Shown here in pieces: positions 48,535 to 58,430 of a stretch of DNA of 64,000 nucleotides. The DNA comes from Sipunculus nudus. Lineage: Eukaryota; Annelida; Sipuncula; Golfingiida; Sipunculidae. The stretch lies in the NCBI GenBank assembly GCA_026874595.1, contig CM049316.1, positions 52,341,676 to 52,405,675 on the forward strand, written 5' to 3'. The position numbers were made by a program, and so were the translations under genes. Below the pieces are notes generated by a model. That model searched no databases. It was not told the origin of the DNA and saw only the letters and a list, made by a program, of their open reading frames with translations. Within the stretch, counting starts at the first letter, position 1; the number at the start of each line of letters is the position of its first letter.

Positions 48535-50953
48535 AAGGGACCCTTGGGTCACGGCGCACAGCTGATTGTGACAGTTATGACTGCATCACCATAGACTTTT
48601 TGAAGTTGCAATGAAAATACTATTCTCAGTGCTCAGGAACTAGGGCTCAATGACTGGTGGGGGGGGGGGGGGGAGTTACAACACCTTTGCATATAATAAA
48701 TACAGGATACGGAATTAAATTGAATGGTGCTTGCAGGGACTGGTGGGAGTAACAGCACCTCTGCATATACGTTAAGAATAAAATTTAATTTTAATTTAAT
48801 GAATTATTTTTATTTACTAATTATTAATTTACTAATGGTGACTAATAGTGACTAACACATACTGGAGTATTTCATGCCCTAAGGGTTAGGGTAACCTGTA
48901 TCCCGCATTCACCATATATTATTGGTATCAAAGACTAACTGGAGTATCTCATGTCCGAATGCTTAATGTAACCCGTATCCCGGATATAGCATATATTAAT
49001 AGTGAGTAACACTTGCTCCGGATACGGGTTTAGCATATATGAATAGTTACAAACACAGGAGAATTTCATGTCCGATGGCTTAGGGTCACCCGTATCCAGG
49101 ATATGCCATATATTAATAGTGATAAACACTTCCTGGAGTAAATACTTACTGGTGTATTTCATGCTCGAAGGGTAAGGGTAACTCGTATACGTTTTACGAC
49201 ATCACAACTTTCACAGGCCATGTACAGGGGGGTTACACTACTTACAGGCAGAGGACCTGTGCTCCAAAGCAAGTATACAGTCAATTGGGCATCAGCGTAT
49301 AAGTATTTAATCAGACAGACCAGGGTTGCTTGATAAACTTAAGCTTATATGCATGAACAATGATGCCACCTACATTATCATAATTAGTTGTGTGTGCAAG
49401 GACATATTGTCAACATGTCAGTCGGCTGAGCGTCATGACCCACGGGTCACTTGTTAACATTAAAATTGAACTGAAAAATACCATAGCTGACTGCACGGTG
49501 TTATTTGGAATAACATTGACATTGACATTCTATTTATCCATACAAGATTCTTACATCATCAGTAACTTCAAGTTAATTTCCTGTTACTCATCAACTAACA
49601 AATTCCTTTTCTATTAATTTTTCTTTAATTTGTTATTAAAAACCAATACAAATTTATTAATTTATTAATTTAACGTGCCATGGCCAAAGTTGGGCAAAAT
49701 TTAAGGTACTAATTTTATATTTATACTAATAACTTATAATATTTGAAAAATTCAGAACTTATTTTGGGTATTCAATTGAATCTTGATTAAATAATGTTAC
49801 ATCCCTGACAAAAAAAATCTCTAGCTTCAGCAATCCTCTTGTTAAGGGAGTAAATATATTTCTTGATTTTTTAAAAAGTGCATCATGTTTAGGCCCATAA
49901 CTTAAAACAATTACGCAATACTGACATCATTTCTGGCATGTGCATAGCGAATGTATAGAAAAATATGTATACTATATATGATCAAAGTCAGATCAATGGT
50001 TTTGAAATTAGGCCATCTTAAAGTGTAACAATGGGTTTTTAATGGAAAAATGAAGTTTTTCATTAATATCTCGAAGGAAATAAGTCCTAGTGACCAAATT
50101 CTTAGCATGGTAGGGGATTTTGGAGATATCTAACTGTATGCCAAATTTAAGGAACTTAGAGCTAAAGCTTGAGAGCTGAGCTCTAGCAAACTGCATAACA
50201 TTAGCTTGATGTAAACAATATGTGACATGGTGCTTGAAAACTTAAATAAAATCTACAGTTTTTGACCAACTGGTTTCAAATTTTTGGTGTTAACAGTTGA
50301 AATGCTAACAAAAACATGCTTTGAAAATTAAATCCACAGCAGTTACAGGAAAAAAACGTGCCATGGTCAAATTGGACAAAATTTAAGGTACCAATTTTTT
50401 ATTTTTGCTAATATTTTCAAAATTTAAAAAAAATTGATCTAATTTTGGGTATACAATTTAATTTTGATTAATAAAACTTATATTACTGGAAAAATGTGCT
50501 AAGCTTTAACAAGTTTTGTGTTAAGTGATCAAATTTCTTTCCTTATTATTTACAAAATGCATTATGTTTGGGCCCATAACTTTTTTAAATTATATAATAC
50601 AGACCTAATTTGTGGAATGTACATAGGAACTAAATAGAGGATTATTTATGGTAAATATGAGGAAAAACAGATGAGTGGTTTTGATATAAGGCAGTCCTGA
50701 AGTGTGAAAATAGGTTTTTAAAAAATGAGGTTTTTTCTTAATTTCTCATAAGAACGAAGTCGCAAAGACCCAGTTTTCGGCTTGGTAGGAGATCTTGGGG
50801 ACATCTAACATTATGCCAAATTTTGCATTCCTAGGTCTTACGGTTTCAAAACGTGCTACATATACGGACAGACGGAAGGACGGACGGACAGACGGACGGA
50901 CGACGGACAATGGACCACGACTATGGCTCAGATGACTTATAGTCAGCTGAGCT
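48535..50953 (-). mobile_element. Family A rolling-circle-like element, long copy
   Basis: On the minus strand it starts with the terminal hairpin at 50953-50925, then a (GTCCG)n tract (50915-50870). It contains two ~685-bp direct repeats ('acgtgccatgg(c/t)caaa' at 49673 and 50358). It ends with the inverted terminus CAGCTGTGC (about 48564-48556) and the hairpin TGACCCAAGGGTCC, then CTTGTTT near 48535. A plus-strand 3' end of the same type (hairpin TGACCCACGGGTCA, 49436-49449, then CTTGTT) lies inside, so the element may be composite. No protein. Confidence 0.55.
48860..49205. repeat. Irregular 75-120-bp tandem repeat, about four copies
   Basis: 'ggagtatttcatg(t/c)cc' with 'taacccgtatcccggatata' and 'catatattaatagtga' recurs near 48863, 48939, 49060 and 49151, with irregular spacing. 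Confidence 0.75.
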
Positions 50954-50959
50954 AAAAAT

Positions 50960-51307
50960 GAGTAAAAATTCGGTGGCGACACCAGACTGCAGGAACTGAT
51001 GAAACACTCAATTATCAAAATGCATGCAAAGAATCATGACGATCAATGCATTAGTTATCCAGATACTGGAGCTTATGTATCATTTTTTTAATTATTCTCG
51101 GGGGTACTTACATTCAGAGGATATTGGTAACAGAGACCTAATTCCAGGTTTCCAAGAAGATTTTCATGGACCTTCCCGGATGTTAAGTTTGAAGTTTCTA
51201 GGCCTAGCGATTACGATTTGTCCCTTGCTAACGGACAGACGGAATGAAGACCGGACGGCGGGCAAAGACCTATCGCTAAAGCTCAGATGACTTCCAGTCA
51301 GCTGAGC
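50960..51307 (-). mobile_element. Family A single-unit copy
   Basis: The hairpin at 51307-51280 (AGCTCAGCTGACTGGAAGTC..., minus) is followed by a GTCC tract, GTTAGC, one ~330-bp unit with the C-run position, and a GGTGGCGAC... variant of the shared palindrome near 50974. It abuts the long copy directly. Confidence 0.6.
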
Positions 51308-51950
51308 TCATGACCATATTTTTTTCATGTTGAATGAAGGCCATTAGATAAAATCTTACCGAACACTGTAGATCGCGTCTTTAAATAACTGCAAGCTGTA
51401 AGTGATTTTTTTTTAATTCACGTCAATATTACTTTGATTTCCTCTTGCTTGTTTAAGCTCCCGTACCGTGCTGGGTCCAGTTAGATATCTGAGATTGTTA
51501 TTACCCCGCTGTAGGCAACGTGCATGTAAACACGGGTAGTCTGTATGTGGCTTTGTGGCAATAATTAGCGAGGTCATTTTAGCAAAACATGGCCTCAGGC
51601 GGGTCAGGGCATCACACGTATTTACTAAACATTAGGTCTTGAGGGTATTAACTGACCAAATAATACATGGTTAGAATACCGATGTATCACTTAAGATGAA
51701 CTATATGTCGGGAAAAAGAGCACAGCGGGTTGATTAGATACATGCACCGTGACCTGATCGGTTCGGCGTGACCCCAGCCGGAATCTCCCCGCAAAGTAGA
51801 ATCCCAAGATAAAACAGTCCACTGTCCAGGAACACCGCCGTAATGATGAGACAGGGTTCTCATCCTGCCTGAAAGTGGGGCACAGGGGCACAAGGCCGAA
51901 TTATCTTACCCCGCACTGGTCCATACAGTGATAACTTCTAGCAAGACGCG
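51308..51950. other. Upstream region of the coiled-coil gene
   Basis: From about 51450 the sequence is single-copy-looking and GC-richer (51690-51900) than the repeats on either side, consistent with gene-proximal DNA. No separate gene was recognised. Confidence 0.45.
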
Positions 51951-51957
51951 TATAAAG
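51951..51957 (+). promoter_or_regulatory. Candidate TATA box
   Basis: TATAAAG preceded by GC-rich 'gacgcg'. It is about 340 bp upstream of the ATG at 52292 and correctly oriented for that gene, which would put transcription start near 51980 and leave a ~310-base 5' UTR. No transcript data; inferred. Confidence 0.4.
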
Positions 51958-52291
51958 GTGGATTATTTACAGGGAGTCTTCCGAAAGAAGCTGCATGCAA
52001 AACATCTGCTCGCACGTCCCTGAAGAAAGGGTTAAAGGTTAACCTGTACCAGCCGAAATAACACTAACCGCCAAACCTAGCTTGGAAACGAAAAATCTCA
52101 CATCCGAACTTTGAGCTGTAATAATACCACAGTGTAGTGAAGCCTCGCATTGTACACACGTAGCTGCTGCGTTCGAGGAGATCCGCCAGACGGACGGGAA
52201 CGCCAAAAAAAAAAAACAACAACGCACAGCAACGTATGCAGCTGTACGGAGGCCTTCAGTAATTATCTCTGATGTCAGAGTGTCATCAAAA

Positions 52292-52892
52292 ATGGGCAAT
52301 CTTTGTTGGTACGTGGCATTATCGACAGTGCTGTTCTTAGGGATAATGGCTCAGGACAGTACAAATTGTTCGTATACTCTAGTTGTCAATCACGTGGACG
52401 CTGCCAGCTGCCCGCGCCTCCTACAGCAACATAAATGTAAAACAAAAATGGTGATTAATGATGGTCAAAGAGGTCAACAGAGGTCCATCCCGACTAGACG
52501 TGATTATTTGCAGCTAAATTACCGACTGAAACAGCTTCAACAGAGACTTGAGGCTGAAACTCTCCGCACCAATTCTGTTTTATCGGAAATTAAACCACTC
52601 AAATCCCTGCAGACTCAGATGGAGACCTTTAATCCAAAACAGGTGCAGACAACACTTGGCAAATTGGACCAGGAAAATCAAGATTTGGTTAAGCAAACGA
52701 ATAAAAATGACCGGCAGTTTGCTCACCTAGAGAGAAAGTTATCTAATCTTATGCTTGATCTGAATGAAATGCACAAGAAGATGGAGAGACATATAGAAAC
52801 AGCCGGTACAGGGAACGAGGAAAAAGTCTTTCCGGTGAAGTCAGTGGCGGATTCATGCAATTATACCCCGGGGAAAGGCAAGATATACAGAG
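52292..52892 (+). CDS. Secreted coiled-coil protein, first coding exon (partial gene)
   Basis: Two hundred codons are open from ATG 52292 (context CAAAAATGG, A at -3 and G at +4). The frame is also open from GTG 52280, but ATG is preferred. Residues 1-20 form a signal peptide (hydrophobic 'WYVALSTVLFLGIMA', predicted cut after A20). Cys26, Cys40 and Cys49 form a short module ('NCSYTLVV', 'SCP', 'HKC'); N25-C-S and N190-Y-T are glycosylation sequons. Residues about 70-168 are a heptad-rich coiled coil ('YLQLNYRLKQLQQRLEAE', 'HLERKLSNLMLDLNEM'). Cys189 follows in 'SCNYTPGKGKIYR'. The frame reaches CAGAG|GTATGT, a good donor giving a phase-1 intron. Layout resembles secreted proteins that multimerise by a coiled coil ahead of a C-terminal globular domain (angiopoietin/fibrinogen-related, olfactomedin or C1q types), but that domain is not in view and the type is undecided. 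If unspliced, the protein stops at 52903 (203 residues). Confidence 0.8.
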
Positions 52893-52898
52893 GTATGT
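52893..52898 (+). other. Candidate splice donor GTATGT
   Basis: AG|GTATGT at the end of the coiled-coil exon. The frame closes within three codons beyond it, as expected if the exon ends here. No matching downstream exon was found up to 64000. Confidence 0.6.
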
Positions 52899-53101
52899 TG
52901 TAAGAACAAACAAAAAATGTATAAAGTGACGAATAGTGTATGAAAATGTTTAACAGGACCAGTTCCTTTTGTAAACAAAAAAAAATCAATCAATGAACCT
53001 TGAAGAAAACGTATACAATTAGTTTTATTTCACACCGGCAAGCCTGTGTTCAGTGAGGATGAGAGAGGACGGTTTCAGACTTATATGTCGTCTGTGATAG
53101 C

Positions 53102-53107
53102 AATAAA
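53102..53107 (+). promoter_or_regulatory. AATAAA, possible poly(A) signal
   Basis: Lies 199 bp after the TAA at 52901-52903. It would serve if the gene is single-exon, the alternative to splicing at 52893. AT-rich context makes chance occurrence likely. Confidence 0.25.
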
Positions 53108-53163
53108 CTTAAATTTAAACTTAAATCAAATAATCCAAGTTTAAACTTTTGAAAGTTTCTATA

Positions 53164-53689
53164 GTCCGTTTCATCCCCTCATGTCCACCTGTTTTTTGCT
53201 ATGAAAATTTTTATTAGTTACATTTCAAGGGAAACAATTATAGTGTAGAGCAGGGCATTAAAGAACCTAATTTTCAACAAGGTAAATAAATACCAACCTT
53301 ATACCTTACCAGAATTATTTCAAAATATGAGAAATCAGTCTACATTTTACAACATATCAGGCCCATTTATGGCGGTCAAGGTCATTGGTCATATGCAAAA
53401 ACAGACTCAACTGACAGCTGCTGATTGGATGATCTCATGTAAACACTCTAAAAAATATAACCAGCTAAAACAAAGATGGCTAATTATGGAGGGACACTTC
53501 AAACCTGCCAGATCATGGTGAAGAGACTAAAATGTTGTAAAACATAAACGGCAGATTTATTGTAAAATTCTTAATTGCCATATTAGGTTGCTACTTCCAT
53601 ATGTTAGTTTCTTGGAAATTAATGAAAAATATAAACATTTAAGAAAATCATCAACAAAAACCAGGTGGACAGCATGTGATGAAACGGAC
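53164..53689. mobile_element. 526-bp MITE with TA flanks
   Basis: The left end GTCCGTTTCATCCCCTCATG, then 'tccacctg', is mirrored at the right, whose reverse complement is GTCCGTTTCATCACATGCTG, then 'tccacctgg'. TA occurs at both outer edges (53162-53163, 53690-53691), suggesting a TA target duplication. The interior has no transposase; a 64-codon frame at 53327 is unremarkable. It lies just downstream of the coiled-coil exon, within the putative intron. Confidence 0.75.
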
Positions 53690-53691
53690 TA

Positions 53692-55069
53692 CAACACAGG
53701 TAAAATTGTCCCAGAGACCTAACCTGAATCTATTACGCATGTTAGTAAGATACATTACATATCACCCCAAGAGAAAGTTGTGTTTAAAATTTACTTTATT
53801 TAATATTATCCACCGACCAGATCTTCAGAGAAGCTTGTGGCTTCCTAATATAAACCGTGTACGGCTTTTTTCTGATGAATCGATGCTTTGAGTGCAATCA
53901 GTTGGGTGACAGGGGGGACATGCACCCCTCCCCCCCTTTTTTTTACCGGGGAGACTTACCATGCCCCCCCCTCCCCCCCCCCCCCACACACACACAGACA
54001 CACACATCTTCTCACACACACTTTTTGCCATAAAGTTGGTGTAACTTTGTCATTAAATATAGGCTCCAACTGTAATTGGTTAAAAATACAAGTTGTTAAC
54101 AATAACATTTCTTAGTGCCGGGATTTTCTTCAAACGTCAGTGAATTGCAGTGTCTCAAAAATGAATAAAATGGCAAAATCACTGATAATGTGGTATGATT
54201 CCCCCGTTTTCACGACACTGTGCTACTCGGCTATTAAACGCTCAAATAAAACATTCGTGCACTTTTATAGATCCAAATCTTTAAGAAAAGCAATTTTACT
54301 TCTTGTTGGTTTTATGAAGGGATCCTTTTAAAAAATTCTTACAACGCATGCAGTTTTGAAACACCAGTCCGACGCCCTATCCCATCAGCCGAGACACACA
54401 TTCCACAGTCGCGGTTCGCGTACCCCCCCCCCCCCCCACACACACACACTAACACACACAAACACACACAATGAATACAGAGAAGTTATCCAAAATTCAC
54501 ATAATGAAACCAATATTTCTGTTATGTAATTGTACAGAAAAGTCAAGAAATCGCCTTCGCGTTCGCGCTTATGGAAACGTAGCTTTAGTTGTTGAATAGG
54601 TCTAAACACTCCTGGTTTTCTATGTCTATTGTTATTCATTTATCAAATAGAGGAAGAGGACTCTTCATTTCACATCCGCCTGAAATAGCTTTCTCAACAC
54701 GGGGACTCGGATGCTCATTTTTATCTCTATTTGGTATATTTATTGTAAGTTTAATGATACACCAGATTCTTACACGTTACAGGGGCCCACGCGTATATTT
54801 CCATGTCAATGTTAGTGGGACAGATCGCGGATGTGTTGAGACAGCCCACTGAGGGCATTCGCCGAGTCGGTCATACTAAATTCCTCTATCCTGCAGAATC
54901 TTTTGACTATAAATTGATAACAATATATATGTAAACTATTTACTTAGCATCTTAATCTGTACTTTTTTATTTCCCAGTGTTTTTAGTTATTGAATTTTTA
55001 CTGAATTGAAAGCTGTGAATCAGGCATGCACTCATGTTTTTCTTCTGATCTCTTCTTCCCTTCATAATT
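53692..55069. other. Putative intron sequence with simple repeats
   Basis: Contains a C/T-rich and (CA)n patch (53929-54010) and a C-run plus (CA)n (54425-54470). No exon with coding similarity was found. 54589-54852 has an open frame with 'RGPRVYFHVNVSGTDRGCVE' after TTACAG, but it is not convincing. Confidence 0.45.
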
Positions 55070-55615
55070 AGCTCAGCTGACTGAAAGTCATCTGAGCTAT
55101 AGCGATCACTCTTTGTCCGTCGTCCTTCTGTCCTTCCGTCCGTTAACCAAGCACAAACCGTAACCGCTTGGCCTGGATTCTTCCAACTAGACATGCTTGG
55201 AGGTCCATGAAAATCTCTTTGAAAACCTGAAATCGGGTCTCTGATACACATATAATCCGAGCTATGGGACTCAGAAGTAAACCCCCCCCCCCCGGAATAA
55301 TTAAAAATTTGATACAAAAACTCCAGTATCTGAACAACTAAAGCATTGATCACCCTGATACTTTGCATGCATATTCATCATGGAGTGTTACATCAGTTCC
55401 TACAGAATGGTGGCGCCACCTGAATTTTTTCCACTTTTTACACGTTTTTCTCTATTTTTTAGACCTTCAAAGATGCGGTCGTTCGTTAACAGGGCACAAA
55501 TCGTAACCATTGGACTACAATCTTCTAACTTGACATCCAGGGAGGTCCATGACAGAGCTTCTTGGAAACCTGTAATTAGGTCACCTATATCCTCCGACCT
55601 ATGCTTCAGTTGAAT
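55070..55615 (+). mobile_element. Family A element, 5' part
   Basis: Hairpin at 55070-55098, 'tatagcgatcactctttg', (GTCCG/CTTC)n, 'gttaacc', then units starting near 55143 and 55486 (343 bp apart). Contains a C-run (55279-55293) and GGTGGCGCCACC (55409-55420). No 3' end seen. Confidence 0.65.
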
Positions 55616-55713
55616 GGGGATTCAAATGATAAAATTCCTTTTGTTAGTGTCTTCCTAGTCAACCTAGCGTCATTACCCCTGGGTTTCTTGGGGTTTTTTG
55701 TAATCCAGTGAGG

Positions 55714-56160
55714 TGTGTTTAGGTCAGCTGACTGAAAGTTATCTGAACTAAAGCGACTACCATTTATCCGTCGTCCGGTCCTCCGCGGACAGGGCACATT
55801 TCTGAGATTTTAAGGTTCTTAAAATAATAGTTTGTGTTGTTTCATAAATCTTTAACAGTGTGACAAAGTGTCGAGAAAAAAAAATATTCTTCAGAAATGT
55901 CGCATCAATTTTGTCATTTTCACGCAATTCCAATATTATAAATAGCTCGGTTGACTGAAAGTTATCTGACCTCTAGTAATTACCCTATGTTCCTGGAGCG
56001 CCCGTCCGTCGGTTTACAGGGCACAAACAGTAACCGTTTGACCTAGAAACTTCTTACTCGTCATCCAGTGAGGTCCTGGTGAAAACGTCTTGGAAACACT
56101 ACATTAGGTCACGATACAAATATTCTGCGAACTACCGGGCAGAAACATTATTTTGGGAAT
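55714..56160 (+). mobile_element. Two decayed family A 5' ends
   Basis: 'tcagctgactgaaagttatc' near 55723 and 'agctcggttgactgaaagtt' near 55945 are each followed by a GTCCG-type tract and 'cagggcaca'. Truncated, overlapping remnants. Confidence 0.5.
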
Positions 56161-56289
56161 CTCATCTGTGATCAAGACTGTCCAATCACATGACCCGCTT
56201 CTTCAGAAAAGTACAGGATTTTTTAAGCGAAATGTATCATCCCAAACTTCAGTATTTTACATATGACTCACCTATAGCAGAAGAACCGT

Positions 56290-56455
56290 ATTGAATTTTA
56301 TGTTCACAAGGTCAAATCAAGGTCGAAGGACCAACTTCGTGATAGAGGTTGTGGATGCATTTTAAGCCAAAGTTTTTTCCAAACTTTCCATCTTTCACAA
56401 ACAGGTCACCTACCAATAGAGGAAAATTCTTACAGATTTTCATCAGATCTTGTCC
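56290..56455 (+). mobile_element. Family B fragment
   Basis: 'ggtcaaatcaaggtcgaagg', 'gttgtggatgcattttaagc' and 'aaactttccatctttcacaa' match the family B unit arrayed at 58.4-60.9 kb. Confidence 0.6.
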
Positions 56456-57125
56456 GGACTTGCCCGCAGGTGCGCCCGGAAGTCCGAATTGCCCGCAGCC
56501 AAGTTTTGAACATGCTCAAAACTTGGTCCGGGTAAGCTGCGGGAGTTTGCCTGCAAAAGTCCACGCAGAACACCAGCAGTAGGCCCGTAGCGGCCGCAAG
56601 TCACAGGAAATTAACCCGCATGAGGAAAGTATGTTGGCCGTGGACATTTGGCAAGTTCGCGCCAGTACGTGTCAGATGCGGGCATGGAGCGTGCGTTTTG
56701 CTGACATGGAACGGTGTCGGTACTGCCGACCTGCGTGTGTATCCAGTCATTTCTGCGGGCATGGAGCGAGGTTAACGAGGAACGTGAGGGCATGTGGAGG
56801 TTCAGTTACTGTCTTCCTGCTGGTAATCTGAGGGCTAGCTGCGGGCAAGTTACTTGCGTTCTGCGATTACCTCTGTCGTTTAAATAGTCCCGATACCGAC
56901 ACGCACAACTCTTGCGCCTTGCAGGCAACTCCCCCGTATCTGGCCCGGAGCTGGCACGCAGATAACTCGCAATGCCCGTATGTGGCCCGGAGCTAACACG
57001 GACCTGTCTGTACGCTCTCACACGCCTGGCTCGCATGTCACTCGGAGCACACGTACGCAAGGCCAACGCAGATTCCACGCATCCAACAGGCAAGTTACAC
57101 GCAGTGCTTATGTGACAGGGCCTTT
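56456..57125. other. GC-rich block with 'gcccgcag/ctgcgggc' motifs
   Basis: About 670 bp markedly richer in GC than the surroundings, with many short, partly inverted motifs (CTGCGGG, GCCCGCAG, ACACGC, GGCCCGGAGCT twice). No sustained protein-like frame. The right end 'atgtgacagggcctt' may be a foldback-element terminus, but no partner was found at the left. It sits inside family B-like sequence. Confidence 0.4.
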
Positions 57126-57580
57126 ACAGTTAACATATCCAATCTAAAAGCACTATATCTCATTATTTTACCACATAATTTTAAAAGTATCTTGATTTTC
57201 TAAAGTTACAATAATCATGTCATTTCTCAAATGCTCATTTACTGTCCTGAAACGTCTTATGCATATTGCGAAGTGTTTCTCCATTAATAGATTTAAGGCT
57301 GTTGGTGGAACCCTGTTTTATTTCAAAATATATCACTGCTTTTTTACCTGTACCTTGCAACTTTCAGATGGGGCCAATTCAACTTAAACTCCATATTATG
57401 AGGCTCACAAATAGTAGTTATGCTAAAATATTGGGATATTAAAAAAAATAATTTTTCATTTTGCCACTGACAAAATTTTAACAGTGTCAAATCTAAAGAG
57501 ATATATTTCTTCAAACCTACAAGGAGAGAAAAGATTGGGTCTAAGAGCACTCCATTAACATAATGAATGAAATTATTGTA
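57126..57580. other. AT-rich spacer, no gene seen
   Basis: Flank of the family B element; nothing recognised. Confidence 0.45.
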
Positions 57581-57622
57581 TCCCCAGACAAAGTCGGGGG
57601 ATACTATGTTTTCATACCGGTC

Positions 57623-57656
<34 letters not shown>
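57623..57656. repeat. (CCG)n microsatellite
   Basis: Eleven CCG/GCC repeats close to the 5' end of the family B element, in the position the (GTCCG)n tract takes in families A and D. Confidence 0.95.
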
Positions 57657-58430
57657 ATATGAATCTTGTTGGCGCGATAACCCAAAAAATATTTCACGGA
57701 ACTTTACCAAACTTGGTATATGTATAGATATGGGTAGGAGGACGACGCCTATTTAAAATGAGGTCATGACCTTTACTAGGAGAGTGTCCTTGACCTTGAA
57801 TAGGTCCAATTTCGGGGAAAATCACACAAATTCTTTAATATCTCAAGAAATTTTGCATGGATTTATCCCAAAATCAAGTTGATGGAAGATCATGGATAGG
57901 GTTGTCATGTTCCAGAAACTGGTGGCGCCACCTATTATTCTTTACTTGTTTTCGTGCCGTTTAATACCCCCTAAATTGCCACCTTACAGCACTGTGAGCA
58001 TTATAAGTCAAAAACTAATGGACAGATTTCTTTTATATTATGCATATACATAGGTATGGGTTATGGGATGATGCTTATTTAAATTGGGGTCATGACCTTT
58101 CCTATGATAGTGGCCTTGACCTTGAATATTGCCATATATGGTGAAAATCACACACCTCTTATGATATCTCCAGTGTTGATAGCCATATGGATTTCAAACA
58201 TGACTTATGTATGGCCAACCACTAAAGTAAGAACCCTATAGGTTCTAGGGTCATGAGGTCAAAGGTCAAGGTCACTGGACTGGCATTTTAAAAGATACTG
58301 TGGATGCATTTTAAGCCAAACTTTCATCCCAGGTCTTCCATCTTGAATATATAGCTCACTTGCCAATAATGGATGATCCATATAAATTTTGGGGTCACAA
58401 GGTCAAAGGTCAAGGCCACAGGAGCTATCT

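Noticed and set aside
52280-52291. Upstream GTG start for the coiled-coil protein
   Set aside because: Eukaryotic initiation at GTG is unlikely. ATG at 52292 has good context and directly begins the signal peptide.
53327-53521. Possible second exon of the coiled-coil gene
   Set aside because: It lies inside the TA-flanked MITE, has no acceptor in the correct phase, and has no cysteine-rich or globular-domain resemblance.
57344-57697. Minus-strand frame with an arginine run
   Set aside because: The arginine run is simply the (CCG)n microsatellite translated; the rest is AT-rich and lies across the end of a mobile element.
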